Source: Anatilimnocola aggregata (GTDB taxonomy: Bacteria; Planctomycetota; Planctomycetia; Pirellulales; Pirellulaceae). Taken from it: a stretch of DNA of 64,000 nt. How positions within the stretch are numbered: the stretch's first letter is position 1; every line of letters begins with the position of its first letter. Where the stretch lies: the NCBI RefSeq assembly GCF_007747655.1, contig NZ_CP036274.1, forward strand, positions 7,440,001 through 7,504,000, written 5' to 3'. Below, in pieces: positions 63,115 through 64,000 of this stretch. A program made the position numbers and the translations under genes. The notes under the pieces were generated by a model. The model was not told the DNA's origin. It worked only from the letters and a program-made list of their open reading frames with translations, and ran no database searches.

Positions 63115-63930
63115 CTAATTGCTGGGGACTTCGTCGGTCCAAACCTTGAATGACTTTAGCGTATTCACGCCGAAGGTGGTCGTCAGGGCCACGTCGGCCG
63201 CATCGCGACCGCGAGCCATCAGCACGCGACCGACGCGCGGTTTGTTGTTTCGTGCATCGAAAGCATACCACTGGCCACCGAGAAAGACCTCGAACCACGC
63301 ACTGAAATCCATTGGTGCATCGGAGCGCGGTACGCCAATATCGCCGAGATAGCCCGTGCAATAGCGAGCAGGGATATTGCAGTTGCGGCAGAAGGTAATA
63401 GCCAGGTGCATATAGTCGCGACAAACGCCCACGCGCTCGCGGTAGACTTCAAGGGCCGTGCGCGTGGCCCGGGCTTGCATGTAGTCGAAGCGAATGTGGT
63501 GATGGACATAATTGGTGATCGCTTGTACGCGAGCCCAGCCAGCGGGTACCTGGCCAAACAGAGTCCACGCCACATCCTTCAGTTCACTATCGACTTCGCA
63601 ATAGCGGCTGGCGAGCAGATACAGCAACACTTCTGCGGGCAGATCTTGCACCAGGGCTTGCGGCGCATGCGGGGCCTGCAAATCGGGCAAGCCGCAATCG
63701 TCGACGAGGGCTTCGTTGCGAAAAGTGATTCGTCCCGCCGGTGCGACGATACGTCCACAGCGGTTGCCATACGAGTCGTAGTACTCGGAAACGAACTGCG
63801 GCGGATTGACTTGCAAAAAGTCGGGCTGCAGTGTTGTCGGCACCCGCGTGGGATGCAGGTAGAGCATCAGCAGCATCGGTGCTGGCTGGGGGGAATCGAA
63901 AGAAATCTCGTAACCAACTTTAATGCGCAT
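63115..63930 (-). CDS. Transglutaminase-like protein, His replaced by Ser
   Basis: A 271-residue protein with the bacterial transglutaminase-like N-terminal beta domain (about 1-90) and the papain-like domain after it. The nucleophile is Cys in RVGVCRDYMHLAI (about 170-182), and the second motif reads MDFSAWFEVFLGGQWYAFDARNNKPR (about 208-233). Ser stands where the catalytic His normally is (HAW), followed by the Asp in FDAR. The enzyme may be inactive, use another base or be a real variant. The rest of the fold is intact, including the PARYCTGYLGD segment. It precedes the GGCT-like gene. Confidence 0.87.
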   Translation of the reverse strand: MRIKVGYEISFDSPQPAPMLLMLYLHPTRVPTTLQPDFLQVNPPQFVSEYYDSYGNRCGRIVAPAGRITFRNEALVDDCGLPDLQAPHAPQALVQDLPAEVLLYLLASRYCEVDSELKDVAWTLFGQVPAGWARVQAITNYVHHHIRFDYMQARATRTALEVYRERVGVCRDYMHLAITFCRNCNIPARYCTGYLGDIGVPRSDAPMDFSAWFEVFLGGQWYAFDARNNKPRVGRVLMARGRDAADVALTTTFGVNTLKSFKVWTDEVPSN

Positions 63931-64000
63931 CGAAGGCGTAATCCTCTGCCAGATAAGAAACTCAACACACTTTCCGGGCCGTGAATCGCAACGTGCGAAA

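Overview
The window looks like a chromosome segment of a Planctomycetes bacterium, most likely of the Pirellulales type. The evidence is family content rather than any marker gene: two DUF1559 proteins with type IV prepilin-like N-termini, two PSD1 (planctomycete cytochrome C, DUF1549/DUF1553) plus DUF1501 pairs, ECF sigma factors paired with FecR-like proteins, a fused SecDF, small lipoproteins, and weak or absent Shine-Dalgarno sites at many starts.

Left part (1-26.9 kb) is largely core genome. It holds a fatty acid desaturase, an alkaline-phosphatase-superfamily hydrolase without a sulfatase signature, an orphan ParA ATPase, an ECF sigma factor with a membrane partner, a Methyltransf_2 enzyme, an aguB-aguA pair (agmatine to putrescine), a PIN-PhoH protein, a DUF1559/lipoprotein pair, accB-accC, and a minus-strand run yajC-secDF-asparaginase-ROK kinase. 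A UPF0104-like membrane protein and a tRNA-Ala(GGC) close the section.

The accessory region (26.9 to about 59 kb) starts at the tRNA with a decapitated tyrosine integrase, cut by an IS21-family element (istA/istB, perfect 35-bp ends). On the other side of the IS is the 3' half of an unrelated DUF1254/DUF1214 gene, with no target duplication visible, so the IS probably marks a deletion junction. Next come a secreted C45/choloylglycine-type hydrolase and a sigma-54 activator with a four-Cys cluster. The activator faces a five-gene operon (two AhpD-like proteins, an Asp-nucleophile alpha/beta hydrolase, a DUF1348 protein, a PNPOx-like protein). That operon has a palindromic operator, a plausible -24 element and a strong terminator. 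It is the best candidate here for an undescribed stress or detoxification system.

Then follow a YHYH protein and two ECF-FecR-PSD1-DUF1501 modules in different arrangements: one co-directional (39.5-45.6 kb), one split divergently (49.6-56.6 kb). Between them is a tightly coupled three-gene operon (FAD amine oxidase, DUF155-like protein, membrane acyltransferase). Gene remnants and duplicated non-coding repeats (a shrunken copy of the sigma-54 activator, an 86-bp repeat pair, a 276-bp repeat pair, one copy with inverted ends) show that this region has been heavily rearranged.

The right end (59.5-64 kb) returns to ordinary genes: a TerB-like protein, small membrane proteins and lipoproteins, a second DUF1559 protein, a gamma-glutamylcyclotransferase-like protein and a transglutaminase-like protein with Ser at the usual His position. 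All functional names come from reading motifs by eye. No database search was possible.
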